Below, piece after piece: positions 25,925 to 34,801 of a stretch of 52,211 nucleotides of DNA. The stretch is taken from contig CACHLB010000008.1 in NCBI GenBank assembly GCA_902580505.1, positions 1 to 52,211 of the forward strand, written 5' to 3'. Each line of letters starts with the position of its first letter. Position 1 is the stretch's first letter. The position numbers were made by a program, and so were the translations under genes. Source of the stretch: an uncultured Pelagibacteraceae bacterium (GTDB taxonomy: Bacteria > Pseudomonadota > Alphaproteobacteria > Pelagibacterales > Pelagibacteraceae). Below the pieces are notes generated by a model, which was given only the letters and a program-made list of their open reading frames with translations, searched no databases and had not been told where the DNA came from.

Positions 25925-25955
25925 ATTCTTAAACATAAGTAATCATTGATTTAAA

Positions 25956-28295
25956 ATGTTAGAAGAAAATTTGAGAATAAATGAACCTGGTTTAAATGTT
26001 TTGCCACCTGGGGTTGAAAGATATGTAATTAATGGCGGTGGATTAACAGGAGTTCAGGTTTTTCCGGATGATGAAATTGAAATTATTAATAATGAAGGAA
26101 ATCAAATTTGCGAAATAGTTGTTTTTAATTCTGATGGAAATTCAGATCCATCAATTTTAAATTTAAAATCTTCTAAATCAGAAAATGATATAATTAAAAT
26201 TTTAAATAGAAATGAAGAAAGTTCGAAAATTGCTTTGCGCCAATTAGAAAAAAGAAATCTTAAAATTGCAAAATCTAAATCTTCAATCCTTTTTGATAAA
26301 GACACTCCACCAGGAGAAAAAATTAAAATAAGTTCAAAAGATAAATGTTATTGCATTTTTTCTGCACCTGGTAATGATATGTTGGTTCATGAACAAAATC
26401 CTCCTACAGAATTAACTTTATTTATTAAAAGAAATAATATTGTTGACTATAAAGAACATAGAATAATTCCAGATCCAATTTTTGATCCTCTAGACGAAAA
26501 AAATATTGCAAAACAATCAGCGATTTCTTTTGAAGTTAAAGAAGGAGATTATATCCAAATAATTTGTCCAACTGGTAGACAATGTTCAGATTTTGTTGCT
26601 TTTGATACAGCTAAATTAGGTAAAGGTATTGAGAAAGGTTTAGATTGGCAAACAACCAGGACCTTTATGGGAAATACATTTCCAGGACCAGGATTGTATT
26701 CAAAATTTTATGATACAGACCATGAGCCTTTAGTAGAAGTAATAAGAGATACTGTTGGTAGACATGACACTTTTAATCTTGCTTGTACATCGAAGTATTA
26801 CGAAGATGCTGGTTATTTTGGGCATCCAAATTGCTCAGATAACTTAAGTGGTGCTATGGAAAATTTTGGGGTTAATAGACAAAAAGGATGGCACGCTATA
26901 AATTTATTTTTTAATACTTCAGCAGGAGGTTTAAATACCGTACTTTCTGATGAGTCATTTGCTAGACCTGGAGATTATGTAATATTAAGAGCTTTAAAAG
27001 ATTTAACCTGCGGAACATCAGCCTGTCCAAGTGATATAGATCCATGTAATTCATGGAACCCTACAGATATTTTTGTTAGAACTTATGAAAAAAAAAAAGA
27101 ATTTACAAAATCTTTTGCATTTAGAATGAAACCAGACTCAGAATTAAAACTAACAAAAAATACAGGATTTCATGAGAGAACTTCTAAGTTAACAAGAAAC
27201 TTTGTTGATGCTAGAGGATATTGGCTACCAAATGATTACACTAAACATGGAGTAATAAATGAATATACAGCTTGTAGAGAAAAAGCAGTTCTAATTGATT
27301 TATCTTCATTAAGAAAATTTGAAATATTGGGTCCTGATGCAGAAGAATTGATGGACTATACTTTAACTAGAAATGTTAAAAAATTGTCGGTTGGACAGAT
27401 TGTTTATTCTTCGATGTGTTATGAAAATGGTTCTATGTTTGATGATGGAACATTGTTAAAAATGAGTGATCATGGATTTAGATGGGTATGTGGTGATGAA
27501 TACGCAGGTGAATGGTTAAAAGAACAAGCAAAAAAGAAAAAATTTAATGTTTTAGTTAAAAACTCTACTGATCAAATAAATAATATTTCTCTACAAGGAC
27601 CAAACAGTAGAAAAATTTTAGAAAAGTTTATTTTTACTCCACCAACACAACCTTCTATTTCAGAATTACAATGGTTTAGGTTTACAATCTGTAGGGTAAA
27701 AGAACTTAGTGGAATTCCATTAATGGTTTCTAGAACTGGATACACAGGCGAGTTAGGATACGAAATATGGTGTCACCCTTCAGATGCACCGGCGGTTTGG
27801 GATGTGCTTATGGAAGCTGGCAAAGATGAAGGAATAATACCTGCTGGTTTTGGAGCATTAGATTTATTAAGAATTGAAGCTGGTCTAATATTGTTTGGTA
27901 ATGAATTTGACGGCCAAGTTGACCCGTTTGAAGCTGGTGTTGGATTTACGGTTCCTTTAAAAACAAAAACAGCAGATTTCATCGGTAAAGAAGCATTAAT
28001 AAAGAGAAAAGAAAATCCACAAAAGAAATTAGTTGGATTAGAACTTGTAGGCAAAGAAAAAGCTAATCACGGCGATTGTGTTCATATTGGAAGATCCCAA
28101 GTTGGAGTAGTCACAAGTGGATGTTTGTCTCCTACTTTGAATAAAAATATTGCTCTATGTAGAATTGATGTGGGTCATTCAGAAATAGGTATGAATGTTG
28201 AAGTTGGTAAAATTGACGGACATCAAAAAAGAATACCTGCCAAAGTTGTTGGTTTTCCACATTACGATCCTCAAAAAACTCGTGTAAAATCATAA
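25956..28295 (+). CDS. tdm: Trimethylamine N-oxide demethylase/aldolase
   Basis: Splits TMAO into dimethylamine and formaldehyde. The protein of 779 residues has the diagnostic fusion: an N-terminal DUF1989 module (about 180-375, plus a degenerate copy-like region before it, about 15-150) and a C-terminal GcvT THF-binding domain (about 395-779, with DLSSLRKFEILGPDAEE, SLQGPNSRKILEKF and RTGYTGELGYEIW). Cys277, Cys293 and Cys357 (NLACTS, HPNCSDN, TSACPSD) fit the three cysteines that hold zinc in this family. The THF domain should trap the released formaldehyde. Divergent from tmoX, so import and cleavage can be co-regulated. Its stop overlaps the next ATG by 1 nt. Confidence 0.93.
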   Translation: MLEENLRINEPGLNVLPPGVERYVINGGGLTGVQVFPDDEIEIINNEGNQICEIVVFNSDGNSDPSILNLKSSKSENDIIKILNRNEESSKIALRQLEKRNLKIAKSKSSILFDKDTPPGEKIKISSKDKCYCIFSAPGNDMLVHEQNPPTELTLFIKRNNIVDYKEHRIIPDPIFDPLDEKNIAKQSAISFEVKEGDYIQIICPTGRQCSDFVAFDTAKLGKGIEKGLDWQTTRTFMGNTFPGPGLYSKFYDTDHEPLVEVIRDTVGRHDTFNLACTSKYYEDAGYFGHPNCSDNLSGAMENFGVNRQKGWHAINLFFNTSAGGLNTVLSDESFARPGDYVILRALKDLTCGTSACPSDIDPCNSWNPTDIFVRTYEKKKEFTKSFAFRMKPDSELKLTKNTGFHERTSKLTRNFVDARGYWLPNDYTKHGVINEYTACREKAVLIDLSSLRKFEILGPDAEELMDYTLTRNVKKLSVGQIVYSSMCYENGSMFDDGTLLKMSDHGFRWVCGDEYAGEWLKEQAKKKKFNVLVKNSTDQINNISLQGPNSRKILEKFIFTPPTQPSISELQWFRFTICRVKELSGIPLMVSRTGYTGELGYEIWCHPSDAPAVWDVLMEAGKDEGIIPAGFGALDLLRIEAGLILFGNEFDGQVDPFEAGVGFTVPLKTKTADFIGKEALIKRKENPQKKLVGLELVGKEKANHGDCVHIGRSQVGVVTSGCLSPTLNKNIALCRIDVGHSEIGMNVEVGKIDGHQKRIPAKVVGFPHYDPQKTRVKS

Positions 28296-28645
28296 TGTCA
28301 AAATCATCAAAGGATTTACTTGAATTTTGGGAAGATCAAATGAAACTATCCCATACATCCAGTAATTACTTTTTCAGAAAATCTCCTTCACATTATCATA
28401 TGATGTTGATTGTGATGAATTCTTATAAGTTAAATGAAAACTTATCTGTCGAAGAACTTAAGACTAGACTCTTTAAAACCTCAAGACCCAAATCTGCACT
28501 TATGATCAAGGAAGCTTGTGATAAAGAATTTTTTTACCTCGAGAAAACCGGAAATGACCATAGAAAAAAGTACGTTTTACCCACACAGAATTTTGTTAAT
28601 GAATTTAACGAATATTTGAAAACTCTCAAAAATTTGAGTTTTTAA
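28295..28645 (+). CDS. Small winged-helix/MarR-like protein coupled to tdm
   Basis: The protein of 116 residues has no membrane segment. Residues about 50-110 read like a winged helix: LSVEELKTRLFKTSRPKSA as the helix-turn-helix, then YLEKTGNDHRKKYVLPTQNF as the wing, close to the D-x-R-x-x-x-x-x-LT pattern of MarR-type regulators. The N-terminal part is aromatic and may dimerise. TAATG overlap with tdm means co-translation. Family membership is my reading of the pattern, not a firm match. If it is a regulator, the palindrome at 25911-25924 is the obvious first target. Confidence 0.6.
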   Translation: MSKSSKDLLEFWEDQMKLSHTSSNYFFRKSPSHYHMMLIVMNSYKLNENLSVEELKTRLFKTSRPKSALMIKEACDKEFFYLEKTGNDHRKKYVLPTQNFVNEFNEYLKTLKNLSF

Positions 28646-28734
28646 TTAAAAATCTAATAAATATTTAGAATTTATATAAATTATATATAAAAATTATTAT
28701 ATTCTTTCCTTTGCTAAAAAATTAAAGTTCATTC

Positions 28735-30063
28735 ATGTCGTTACCGACAAAAGCAAAAGTTGTAATAATTGGTGGAGGAATTCACGGATTAAGTACTGCT
28801 TGGAAACTTTCCGAAAAATATAAAAATCCAAACGATGTAGTTGTCCTAGAAAAAAAAGACACTGCTGCAGGTGCAAGTGGAATTGCATGTGGAGTTGTTA
28901 GAAATAATTATTTTCAACCAGCAATGAGAGAATTAATGGCTCATTCAGTTAGTGTTTGGGAAAGTGATCCAGAGGCATTTAAATATAATGCTGTTGGCTA
29001 TATGCAAATTTCTCCGGAAGTAATGCATAAAGATGTTGCAAGTATTTATGAACAACAAAAAGCTATTGGATATGAATCAGAATTTATAGAAGGTGAAAAA
29101 GATTGCATGAAATATATGCAAGGAATTTTTAGTGATTGGCAAGCAAAAGGTATTACATCAGTCTTGCATGAAAAAAAAGGTGGATATGCATTTAATAAGG
29201 ACTCAATTAAAGCACTAGAGAAAAAAGCAAATTCAAACGGTGTAAACGTTCATAAAGGAGTAAAGGTTACAGGTTTTAAAAGAGGGAGCAACAGTAATGC
29301 AATTACTGGCGTGGTTACAGATAAAGGTACAATTGATTGTGATCAGGTAGTTATTGGAGCAGGACCATGGGTAAGAGATTTTTGGAATATGTTGGAGTTA
29401 CCAAAAACTACTAACATAAAAGATGCTAAAAATGGAAAAATGCATGAAGTTGAAATGTGGAAGTACTGGTTTTTACAAGAAGGTGTATTGGGTGTAGATG
29501 CAGATTATTTAAAAACTAATGAAGGTAAACCACCTCCAGTAATTCATGTTGATACAGATGCACCACTTTATTCTGACAAAGATGGTAAAATAATTACAGA
29601 AGACTTATGGGGTATATATTATAAACCTGATATTGAAGGATTGGGAGTTCAAGGTGGAACATCACCTTACATTGTTCAAAAACATTTTGATGAAGTTAAT
29701 GTTGACCCATATGGAATTGACTCTCCTGAATATCAAACTACTGATAAATTTTCTGATATGTGGACTTCAGCACTTGCACATATTCAGAAACGTTTTGTTG
29801 GCAAATCTCATTTGTATAGAAAGGGACCATCAGGAGGATTGGGTTGTTTAACTCCAGATTCATTCCCGATATTCGATAGATTTTTTGAAAATGTTTACAT
29901 GATTGCAGATGCAAATCATGGTTATAAAATGATAGGTGTTGGGCACCTTGTTGCACAAGAAATTTTAGGTCAAGAAAGTGAATTACTAAAACCGTTCAGG
30001 TTCGATAGATATGAAAAAGGCAAACTTCATCCGACATCGAACAGTCCGTTTCCTTGGAGTTAA
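28735..30063 (+). CDS. FAD-dependent amine oxidoreductase (DAO/SoxB-like), methylamine cluster
   Basis: Single-chain flavoprotein of 442 residues, DAO superfamily. The dinucleotide motif GGGIHGLSTAWKL is at about 12-24, EKKDTAAGASGIACGVVRNN is the segment after it, VIGAGPWVRDFW is the second FAD block, and the C-terminal ADANHGYKMIGVGHLVAQEI closes the fold. It lacks the TARHDAVAWG FMN-attachment block of the SoxB in this window, so it is not a second copy of that subunit. It precedes the GlnT-like gene and mgsABC. Oxidative demethylation of N-methylglutamate (or another N-methyl amino acid) is a plausible role. An AT-rich 89-nt gap upstream probably holds a promoter. Confidence 0.8.
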   Translation: MSLPTKAKVVIIGGGIHGLSTAWKLSEKYKNPNDVVVLEKKDTAAGASGIACGVVRNNYFQPAMRELMAHSVSVWESDPEAFKYNAVGYMQISPEVMHKDVASIYEQQKAIGYESEFIEGEKDCMKYMQGIFSDWQAKGITSVLHEKKGGYAFNKDSIKALEKKANSNGVNVHKGVKVTGFKRGSNSNAITGVVTDKGTIDCDQVVIGAGPWVRDFWNMLELPKTTNIKDAKNGKMHEVEMWKYWFLQEGVLGVDADYLKTNEGKPPPVIHVDTDAPLYSDKDGKIITEDLWGIYYKPDIEGLGVQGGTSPYIVQKHFDEVNVDPYGIDSPEYQTTDKFSDMWTSALAHIQKRFVGKSHLYRKGPSGGLGCLTPDSFPIFDRFFENVYMIADANHGYKMIGVGHLVAQEILGQESELLKPFRFDRYEKGKLHPTSNSPFPWS

Positions 30064-30130
30064 TTTATCTAAGTAGACAAACGTTTTTTTTTCAGTTACT
30101 TTTTTGATCTGAAAATTCAAAGGGGGAAGA

Positions 30131-31600
30131 ATGACGGATCTTGAAAAACACGTAAACCAACCAGGTAGAGCTAAACTAGTCAAAAAGGTTAGAGAAAAAA
30201 TAAACGAATTAGGAATTACTTATATCTATTATCAATTTATTTCAGTAACTGGAAGAGTTGTTGGAAAAGGAATACCAGCAGACCACTGGGAAAGAACTGC
30301 AGAAAAAGGTTTTCAATTGGTTTATGGAGCAACAGCAAATTTATTTTTAGATCGTCATAATAATTATATTGGATATGGTCCAGAAGCTATGGAATTGGTA
30401 GGAATACCTGATCCAGAAACTTTTGTTCAATTGCCTTGGGATAAAAGAGTTGGAAGAGTTTTTGTTACTTGTTTTAGAAATAGAGAAGAAAGAAAAAATC
30501 CAGGTGGTCATTTAACAAGTGACTGCAGAGGTAATCTTAGAATTTTCATGAATGAGTTCAAAAAGAAACATGGATTAGAATTAAGAGTTGGAACAGAGCC
30601 TGAAATGATGTGGTTAACAAAAAATCCTGACGGAACTCCAACTGGACAAGGTTTCTCAAAACCTTTCTGTTATCATATTGATCAATTTGAATCATTAAGA
30701 CCTGTGTTTATGAAGGTTATTGAATACGCAAAAGCGATGGGTCTTGATATGATCCAAGGTGACCATGAAGATGCTCCTGGTCAATTAGAGCTTAACTGGA
30801 CATTTGATAATGTTTTAAGAAATGCTGATAGATTATCTACGTATAGACAAATTTGTGCTCAAGTAGCAAGAGAACATAATCTTATAGCTTGCTTTATGAC
30901 TAAACCATTTATGGGAGTTTCAGCAAGTGGATGTCACACCAACATGTCTTTGTGGAAGGGTGGAAAAGTATCAGTAAACAAATTGGGTAACAAAAAACTT
31001 CCAGGAGTAGAAGAAGTCTTTAGCTATGTATCCGGTGGAACTAATACTTTCATGCCAGATACTAAGGATATGCAATTGCCTGGAAAGATTGGATTACAAT
31101 CAATTGCAGGAATAATGAAACACTTACCAGCTTTAACAGCAATTGGTTCTTCGACAGTGAACTCATATAGAAGATTATGGGATCAAGGTTTTTGGGCACC
31201 AGTATATGCTGACTGGGGTTATCAAAATAGAACATGTGGTCTAAGAGTATCTGCTCCAGGTAGATTTGAGTACAGATCAGTTGACTCTATGCATAATCCA
31301 TATTTATTAGGTGCAGCATTACTTAAAGCTTGTGATGAAGGAATATCTAAAAAAATGAAACCAGCCAAACCTGAGTCTAGAAATATATATGAAGCTCAAA
31401 AAGCTGGTAAAGATGTTAAAAAACTTCCACTAAGTTTAGGTGAAGCTTTAGATAGATTGGCGGAAGATGAGGTAATAAAATCATCAATGCCAGATGAAAT
31501 GTATAAAGTATTTAATTGGTACAAACGAGATGAGTGGGAAAAATTCTTGGGTGCAACAACACAATGGGATCTTGATACTTATCTGGATTGTTTACCATAA
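30131..31600 (+). CDS. glnT: Glutamine synthetase-family ligase (GlnT-like)
   Basis: ATP-dependent gamma-glutamyl ligase of the glutamine synthetase superfamily, 489 residues. ATP and metal site motifs are present: GTEPEMMWL, QGDHEDAPGQLELNW, SASGCHTNMSLW and NSYRRLW, with FEYRSVD near the C-terminus. It is longer than and clearly different from the GmaS at 37193. It resembles the GlnT proteins that sit next to glxBCD/mgsABC-type genes in rhizobia and roseobacters. The amine acceptor (ammonia, methylamine or another amine) cannot be read. A GGGGGAAG ribosome site precedes the ATG. It is followed 17 nt later by mgsA. Confidence 0.82.
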   Translation: MTDLEKHVNQPGRAKLVKKVREKINELGITYIYYQFISVTGRVVGKGIPADHWERTAEKGFQLVYGATANLFLDRHNNYIGYGPEAMELVGIPDPETFVQLPWDKRVGRVFVTCFRNREERKNPGGHLTSDCRGNLRIFMNEFKKKHGLELRVGTEPEMMWLTKNPDGTPTGQGFSKPFCYHIDQFESLRPVFMKVIEYAKAMGLDMIQGDHEDAPGQLELNWTFDNVLRNADRLSTYRQICAQVAREHNLIACFMTKPFMGVSASGCHTNMSLWKGGKVSVNKLGNKKLPGVEEVFSYVSGGTNTFMPDTKDMQLPGKIGLQSIAGIMKHLPALTAIGSSTVNSYRRLWDQGFWAPVYADWGYQNRTCGLRVSAPGRFEYRSVDSMHNPYLLGAALLKACDEGISKKMKPAKPESRNIYEAQKAGKDVKKLPLSLGEALDRLAEDEVIKSSMPDEMYKVFNWYKRDEWEKFLGATTQWDLDTYLDCLP

Positions 31601-31617
31601 TTTAATAAGGAAATTAT

Positions 31618-32559
31618 ATGTGCGGGATTGCAGGATTAATTCATAGAGGAAATACTTCAAACGTTGGTTTTGAACTTCAAGGTATGCTTCAAGCATTAAA
31701 GCATAGAGGAGAAGATTCAACTGGATACGCTCTATACGGAAAAACTGACGGTCAAAATTTCATCATGCGATTTAAGGTTGGTGAAAATGTTGCAGAGGGA
31801 AGTTCTTCAGTAAAAGAAGATGTATCAGTTTATGACGAAAGAAAAAAAATTGTTGATTCTTATCTTTCTGAGCTAGGCGCTAAAGTAATAAAAGAAGATA
31901 GAATTCTTCCTTATTCATTACGATATGAAATTCAGTATGACAAAGATTTAATGGAATTTTCTCAAAAAATAGAAAGTGTTGAAGGTGTAGAAATATTATC
32001 TATGGGAAAATCTCTAGAAGTAATTAAAGATCTAGGAAACGCTGAAGTTGTTTGTAACAGATATAATTTAGATAAAGTTGTCGGGACACATGCAATTGGT
32101 CATGCTAGGATGGCAACAGAGTCGGGAGTGGATATTAAATCTGCTCACCCATTTTGGGGTTATCCTTTTAGCGATGTGTCAGTCGTTCATAATGGACAAT
32201 TAACAAACTATTGGAATAATAGAAGAGTATTGGAAAACAAGGGCATGAGATTTATGTCAGAATGTGACTCTGAATTAATCGCTGTATATCTTGCAGAAAA
32301 AATGAGAAATGGAGCTACATTAGAAGAGGGAATGAAAGAATCTCTCGTCGGTTTAGATGGGGTATTTACTTATTTTGTTGCTACAAAAGATAGCTTAGGA
32401 ATGGCGAAAGATACAATGGCTGCAAAACCACTAGTATTGTATGAGTCAGATGATTTAGTTGCAATGGGGTCAGAGGAAATTGCAATAAGATCAATATTAC
32501 CACAAGAAATTGAAACTTATGATCCTTTTGATGGAGAAGTTAAAGTATGGCAAATTTAA
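31618..32559 (+). CDS. mgsA: N-methylglutamate synthase subunit A (class II amidotransferase-like; GlxB-like)
   Basis: Ntn-type glutamine amidotransferase domain resembling the N-terminus of glutamate synthase, 313 residues. It begins MCGIAGLIHRG, so Cys2 becomes the N-terminal nucleophile. LKHRGEDSTGYALYG, IGHARMATES, HNGQLTNYWNNRR and SECDSELIAVYL are the expected loops. Together with MgsB and MgsC it would convert gamma-glutamylmethylamide plus 2-oxoglutarate, or methylamine plus glutamate, to N-methylglutamate. It overlaps mgsB by 13 nt. Confidence 0.88.
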   Translation: MCGIAGLIHRGNTSNVGFELQGMLQALKHRGEDSTGYALYGKTDGQNFIMRFKVGENVAEGSSSVKEDVSVYDERKKIVDSYLSELGAKVIKEDRILPYSLRYEIQYDKDLMEFSQKIESVEGVEILSMGKSLEVIKDLGNAEVVCNRYNLDKVVGTHAIGHARMATESGVDIKSAHPFWGYPFSDVSVVHNGQLTNYWNNRRVLENKGMRFMSECDSELIAVYLAEKMRNGATLEEGMKESLVGLDGVFTYFVATKDSLGMAKDTMAAKPLVLYESDDLVAMGSEEIAIRSILPQEIETYDPFDGEVKVWQI

Positions 32560-33401
32560 AAACATCAGAAAAAAAAAGTAAAGCTCAATCAATGGGACTT
32601 CATACAGAAGTCTTAACTGGAAAAACACAACAAAAATTTTTTAATCCAGATGAGGCAGAGAATTTTTATTACTTTGGGACATATGATGTAGATTTTAATA
32701 AAAGAACTGAGATTGACGTTAAGAACATGGATTGTCGTGAAGCAAATAAAAAAATTGATGAATTAATGAAAGATGGATACGGAACTATTGTAATAAAGAA
32801 CCCACAGGGAAAACATAGCTTGGGAGTTGGAATTCTCAATAAATTAAATTTAATATTTGAAGGTAGTTTGGGTTACTTTGGGTGTGGATCAATGGATGGT
32901 CCTATTGTTAGAATTAATGGAAGAGTGGGATGGTCATGTGCAGAAAATATGATGGCAGGAAAAGTAGTAATTGAAAAAAATGCAGGGTCTTGTTTTGGTG
33001 CGGCAATTAGAGGTGGAGATCTGATATGCAAAGGAAGCGTAGGTGCCAGAACAGGAATTGATCAAAAAGGTGGGACAATAATTATTGGCGGAGATGCTGG
33101 TGCTTTTACAGGTTTTATGATGCAGAGAGGGCGAATTATTATTCTTGGAGATGTTGGAATAAATTTAGGAGATTCTATGTATGATGGGACAATTTTTGTA
33201 GGTGGAAAAATTGGATCATTTGGTAGTGATGCTGTCGAAGCTGAATTAACTGATTCAGATCAAGACTGGCTTAAAAGAAAATTAAAGGTTGCGGAGATCG
33301 GAGAAAACTTCGATGTTTCTAAGATGACCAAAGTTGTAGCAGGAAAAAAACTTTGGAATTACGATGCTCTTGAACCTACAGAAAAAAAAGGAGCAATTTA
33401 A
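32547..33401 (+). CDS. mgsB: N-methylglutamate synthase subunit B (GXGXG domain; GlxC-like)
   Basis: Corresponds to the C-terminal right-handed beta-helix (GXGXG) domain of glutamate synthase. The repeating glycine pattern is obvious: GSLGYFGCGSMDG, GSCFGAAIRGGD, GSVGARTGIDQKGG, GDAGAFTGFM, GDVGINLGDSMYDG. The 284-residue length exceeds stand-alone GlxC-like proteins by roughly 50, because of a Lys-rich N-terminal extension. It overlaps mgsA by 13 nt, and mgsC starts on the base after its stop. A structural subunit. Confidence 0.88.
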   Translation: MANLKTSEKKSKAQSMGLHTEVLTGKTQQKFFNPDEAENFYYFGTYDVDFNKRTEIDVKNMDCREANKKIDELMKDGYGTIVIKNPQGKHSLGVGILNKLNLIFEGSLGYFGCGSMDGPIVRINGRVGWSCAENMMAGKVVIEKNAGSCFGAAIRGGDLICKGSVGARTGIDQKGGTIIIGGDAGAFTGFMMQRGRIIILGDVGINLGDSMYDGTIFVGGKIGSFGSDAVEAELTDSDQDWLKRKLKVAEIGENFDVSKMTKVVAGKKLWNYDALEPTEKKGAI

Positions 33402-34793
33402 ATGGCAAAGAAAAAAAATGGTAATGGAAAATCAAACGGACATTCTAATGGTAATGGAATAGCTTCAAGAAACAAAAGTTTGTTGGGACACAACGCTATT
33501 TTTACTCCTGAAGTTATGGACGACATTCATATCAAAGCCGAATTAGGAAGATACAGAATGAGAGGAATGGCTTTGATGAAAAAGATACCTACTTTTGATG
33601 ATCTAGTTTTCTTGCCAGGTACATTAACAAGATTTGTTATTGAAGGTTACAGAGAAAAATGTGAAACCAAAACTATTATTGGTCCAAGATGTGAAAATCC
33701 AATTGAGCTTGATATTCCAGTTTACATTACGGGAATGAGTTTTGGTGCTTTATCTTATGAAGCAAAGACTGCATTAGCTAGAGGTGCTACAATGGCTGGT
33801 AGCGCAACATGTTCTGGTGAAGGTGGAATGATACCAGATGAGAGAAGATATTCAGAAAAATGGTTTTATCAGTGCATACAATCAAGATACGGTTTTAACC
33901 CACATCATGCACAACTAGCTGATGGAATTGAGGTATTTATTGGACAAGGACAAAAAGTTGGAATGGGTGGTCATTTGATGGGTCAAAAAGTTACTGACCA
34001 AGTTGCAGAAATGAGATCGCTACCTGCAGGTATTGATCAAAGATCTCCAGCAAGACATCCTGATTGGCTGGGTCCAGATGATTTAGCTTTAAAAGTTCAA
34101 GAGCTTAGAGAATTAACAAAAAACAAAGTGCCAATTCAATTAAAACTTGGAGCAGCTAAAGTGTATGATGATGTAAGGATGGCAGCAAAATGTGATCCAG
34201 ATTCAATTTATCTTGATGGAATGGAGGGTTCGACAGGTGCTGGGCCACACATTGCAGCTGCAAACACAGGTATCCCAGGAATTGCTGGAATTAGAGAAGC
34301 AAGAAGAGCTTTGGATGATGTAGGTAAAACTGGAAAAGTAACTTTAATTTATGCAGGTGGTGTTAGAGATGGAGCAGATATGGCTAAAGCTTTAGCACTT
34401 GGTGCAGACGCAATTGCAATCGGAACAGGTGCAATGGTGGCTTTAAATTGCAATAAGGAAATACCAGAATCTAACTTTGAAAAAGAAATGGGTGTTCCCG
34501 CAGGTCATTGCTATCACTGTCACACGGGTAGATGTCCGGTAGGAGTTGCTACTCAAGATCCTAAATTAAGAAAAAGATTAAATCCTGATGATGCAGCATT
34601 AAGAGTTTATAATTACTTGCATGCGATGACCTTGGAGGCTCAATTGTTGGCTAGAGCATGTGGAAAAACAAATATTCACTCGCTAGAACCAGAAGATATG
34701 GCTGCATTAACAATGGAGGCTTCTGCTTTAGCTAAAGTGCCTCTTGCAGGAACAAATCATACAGTAGGAGTTAAAGATTTCCATAAAATCTAA
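33402..34793 (+). CDS. mgsC: N-methylglutamate synthase subunit C (FMN/FeS glutamate synthase domain; GlxD-like)
   Basis: FMN-binding TIM-barrel of the glutamate synthase family, 463 residues. After a Gly/Asn/Lys-rich flexible start (about 1-25), the marks are VYITGMSFGALSYEAK, GEGGMIPDERRY, QIKLGAAKVYDD-like substrate loop, DSIYLDGMEGSTGAGP and YAGGVRDGADMAKALALGAD. The FeS cluster loop CYHCHTGRCPVGVATQDP is intact. It is the electron-transferring core of the MgsABC complex. It starts one base after mgsB and ends 8 nt before the next small gene. Confidence 0.92.
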   Translation: MAKKKNGNGKSNGHSNGNGIASRNKSLLGHNAIFTPEVMDDIHIKAELGRYRMRGMALMKKIPTFDDLVFLPGTLTRFVIEGYREKCETKTIIGPRCENPIELDIPVYITGMSFGALSYEAKTALARGATMAGSATCSGEGGMIPDERRYSEKWFYQCIQSRYGFNPHHAQLADGIEVFIGQGQKVGMGGHLMGQKVTDQVAEMRSLPAGIDQRSPARHPDWLGPDDLALKVQELRELTKNKVPIQLKLGAAKVYDDVRMAAKCDPDSIYLDGMEGSTGAGPHIAAANTGIPGIAGIREARRALDDVGKTGKVTLIYAGGVRDGADMAKALALGADAIAIGTGAMVALNCNKEIPESNFEKEMGVPAGHCYHCHTGRCPVGVATQDPKLRKRLNPDDAALRVYNYLHAMTLEAQLLARACGKTNIHSLEPEDMAALTMEASALAKVPLAGTNHTVGVKDFHKI

Positions 34794-34801
34794 TAGCAAA
34801 T

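Noticed and set aside
25815..25955. Glycine-type or other riboswitch between tmoX and tdm
   Set aside because: The region is AT-rich with no paired GC-containing aptamer structure; the tmoX leader is only about 30 nt.
30064..30130. Terminator between the FAD oxidoreductase and the GlnT-like gene
   Set aside because: Only a weak TTTTCAG/CTGAAAA pairing with a long loop and no T-run after it.
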